Of a DNA stretch of 5,671 nt, positions 4,524 to 5,671 are shown piece by piece; positions within the stretch are counted from its first letter, which is position 1; each line of letters opens with the position of its first letter. Source of the stretch: an uncultured Alphaproteobacteria bacterium (GTDB taxonomy: Bacteria > Pseudomonadota > Alphaproteobacteria > RF32 > CAG-239); contig UQFU01000093.1 of NCBI GenBank assembly GCA_900540425.1, positions 1-5,671 of the forward strand, written 5' to 3'. A program made the position numbers and the translations under genes. The notes under the pieces were generated by a model, which worked only from the letters and a program-made list of their open reading frames with translations, had not been told where the DNA came from and searched no databases.

Positions 4524-5671
4524 TTAACGGCGGATTATAACCGGCCATTGGTCATCGGACAACAAGTCCAGCGTTAAGGTCGGCTGATTCAGACGCATCT
4601 GATAGATCCAATAATTGGCCATGACCCGTTCCAGATAAATGCGGGTTTCCTGCGAAGGTATAATTTCCATAAACAGCAGCGGATCGTTGTTGTCTTTTAT
4701 GGTTTTGAGCCATTTGTACAGATTTCCCGGCCCGGCGTTGTAAGCGGTCATCATATAAAGCAGGTTGCCGTTGATGAACGGTTTATCCATCAGGTAAGAT
4801 ACATATTCCTGTCCGAGTTCCAAGTTGTATTCGGCTGTAAAGAGCCGGGATTTGTTTTGCCGCAGTTTTTTGTTGCCGCTGATGTAGGCGGCGGTACTGG
4901 GCAGAAGCTGCATTAGCCCGCAGGCTCCGGCCGGGCTTGAGGCATAGGGGCGAAAAGAGGATTCCTGACGGCTGAGCGCCCAGACCAAAGCCGGGTCGAT
5001 TTTCCAGCCATTGCGCGGCTGCCACCGCGGGAGGGGATATTCGGCATGATCGTAGCTGCGGCTGCCGTTGCGGTCTGTCAATTCTTTGCTGAGTATGATG
5101 GCGACGGAGTGCATCTGATAGTGGCTGGCCAGGAAAAGGAGAGCCTCTTTCCGGGCGTTGCTCAGGGATTGTCCGCAGGCGCCAATTTCCTGGCGGACAA
5201 GTTCTTCCTGTCCGGTGAATATCAGGGCGACTATGCGTTGCAACGCCTGGTTGGAAACCAGGTTTTCCAGATTTTCTTTTTGTTGAAAATCATTGAAATA
5301 TGATATTTTTTCCCAGTTGTAATGCGGCATTTCTCCGAGTTTACGGGCTGCCAAGATGCCGTAGAAAGTCCGCGGGTAGCGGGCGGCTTTTTTCAGCCAG
5401 GTTTTGCTTTGGGAAGAATTTTTTTGTTTTTGATATGCCCGGGAAGCCCAGAAATCGCCGGCGGAGCTTATCCATTCGTCATCGCGGCTGGCTGCGGAAA
5501 CCCGGGAAAATTCCGATGCCGCTGTTTTATATTCTTTCAGGCGCCAGGCTGCTATTCCGGCTGTCCAGCGGGAACTGGCGTTATTGTTTCGCCGGGCGGC
5601 GTTTTGAGCCCATTCCAGCGCCAGGCGGTTGTAATTGTCGGTCAGATATTTGGTGGCAAGGATGTTGGCCA
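4524..5671 (-). CDS. slt: Soluble lytic murein transglycosylase, Slt type (5' end beyond the window)
   Basis: The frame is open from the right edge to a TAA at 4524-4526, giving 381 residues of the C-terminal part. A TTG at 5354 could look like a start, but the reading continues upstream through typical Slt sequence (AGDFWASRAY, KAARYPRTFYGILAARKLG), so it is internal. The first ~225 visible residues are the helical, superhelix-like region of Slt proteins. The catalytic lysozyme-like SLT domain follows: WALSRQESSF with catalytic Glu at visible residue 236 (4962-4964), then SPAGACGLMQLLPSTA, NLELGQEYVSYLM and MMTAYNAGPGN. The C-terminus carries the usual ETRIYLERVMANYWIYQ helix. The enzyme acts in the periplasm, cleaving the MurNAc-GlcNAc bond to leave 1,6-anhydro-MurNAc during peptidoglycan turnover. 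A signal peptide would lie outside the window. The gene converges on motB across a 188-bp gap and is probably regulated separately. Confidence 0.95.
   Translation of the reverse strand, partial: ANILATKYLTDNYNRLALEWAQNAARRNNNASSRWTAGIAAWRLKEYKTAASEFSRVSAASRDDEWISSAGDFWASRAYQKQKNSSQSKTWLKKAARYPRTFYGILAARKLGEMPHYNWEKISYFNDFQQKENLENLVSNQALQRIVALIFTGQEELVRQEIGACGQSLSNARKEALLFLASHYQMHSVAIILSKELTDRNGSRSYDHAEYPLPRWQPRNGWKIDPALVWALSRQESSFRPYASSPAGACGLMQLLPSTAAYISGNKKLRQNKSRLFTAEYNLELGQEYVSYLMDKPFINGNLLYMMTAYNAGPGNLYKWLKTIKDNNDPLLFMEIIPSQETRIYLERVMANYWIYQMRLNQPTLTLDLLSDDQWPVIIRR

Noticed and set aside
4324..4548. A 74-codon frame on the - strand after the transglycosylase
   Set aside because: It begins inside the 3' end of the transglycosylase gene, has no ribosome binding site, runs through the terminator hairpin and has no recognisable sequence pattern.
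5352..5354. TTG as the start of the transglycosylase
   Set aside because: The same frame continues upstream to the window edge with typical Slt sequence, including FYGILAARKLG across the TTG, so this is an internal leucine codon.
1..5671. Defence system, mobile element or CRISPR array
   Set aside because: No transposase, integrase, nuclease or helicase motif, no long inverted or spaced direct repeats, and all genes fit ordinary chromosomal envelope, motility and cell-cycle functions.

Overview
The window looks like a chromosomal segment of an alphaproteobacterium. The main reason is a clear gcrA gene, a cell-cycle transcription regulator essentially confined to that class. Coding DNA is of moderate GC and the gene-free gaps are AT-rich. 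The finer lineage cannot be fixed from this sequence. A flagellated, Rhodospirillales-like or uncultured host-associated lineage is a guess only. I see no insertion sequence, tRNA, rRNA, CRISPR array or phage gene.

Layout. (1) Positions 1-2062, leftward: a two-gene unit for exported proteins. The first gene encodes a 478-residue DUF4139 protein with a signal peptide. It overlaps by one base (TAATG) a second gene for an exported protein I do not recognise, which runs off the left edge. (2) Positions 2063-2208: a 146-bp AT-rich divergent promoter region. (3) Positions 2209-4335, rightward: gcrA, then a 94-bp gap holding a sigma-28-like promoter candidate, then motA and motB (11 bp apart), which encode a PomA/PomB-type flagellar stator. 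A strong intrinsic terminator follows motB. (4) Positions 4336-4523: a 188-bp gap with nothing supported beyond that terminator. (5) Positions 4524-5671, leftward and convergent with motB: the C-terminal part of a Slt-type soluble lytic murein transglycosylase, whose start lies beyond the right edge.

How they fit together. GcrA acts on RNA polymerase at promoters of cell-cycle genes. MotA/MotB form the ion-driven torque unit anchored to peptidoglycan, and the transglycosylase cuts peptidoglycan. The shared theme of envelope, motility and cell cycle is plausible, but only motA-motB is an obvious functional operon. No other flagellar gene is visible.

I did not find a convincing undescribed multi-gene system. 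The least explained part is the translationally coupled pair of exported proteins at the left. The most testable observations are the sigma-28-like promoter, the two 8-base homopolymers inside motA, the Arg-to-Gln change at a rotor-contact position of MotA, and the short periplasmic linker of MotB.
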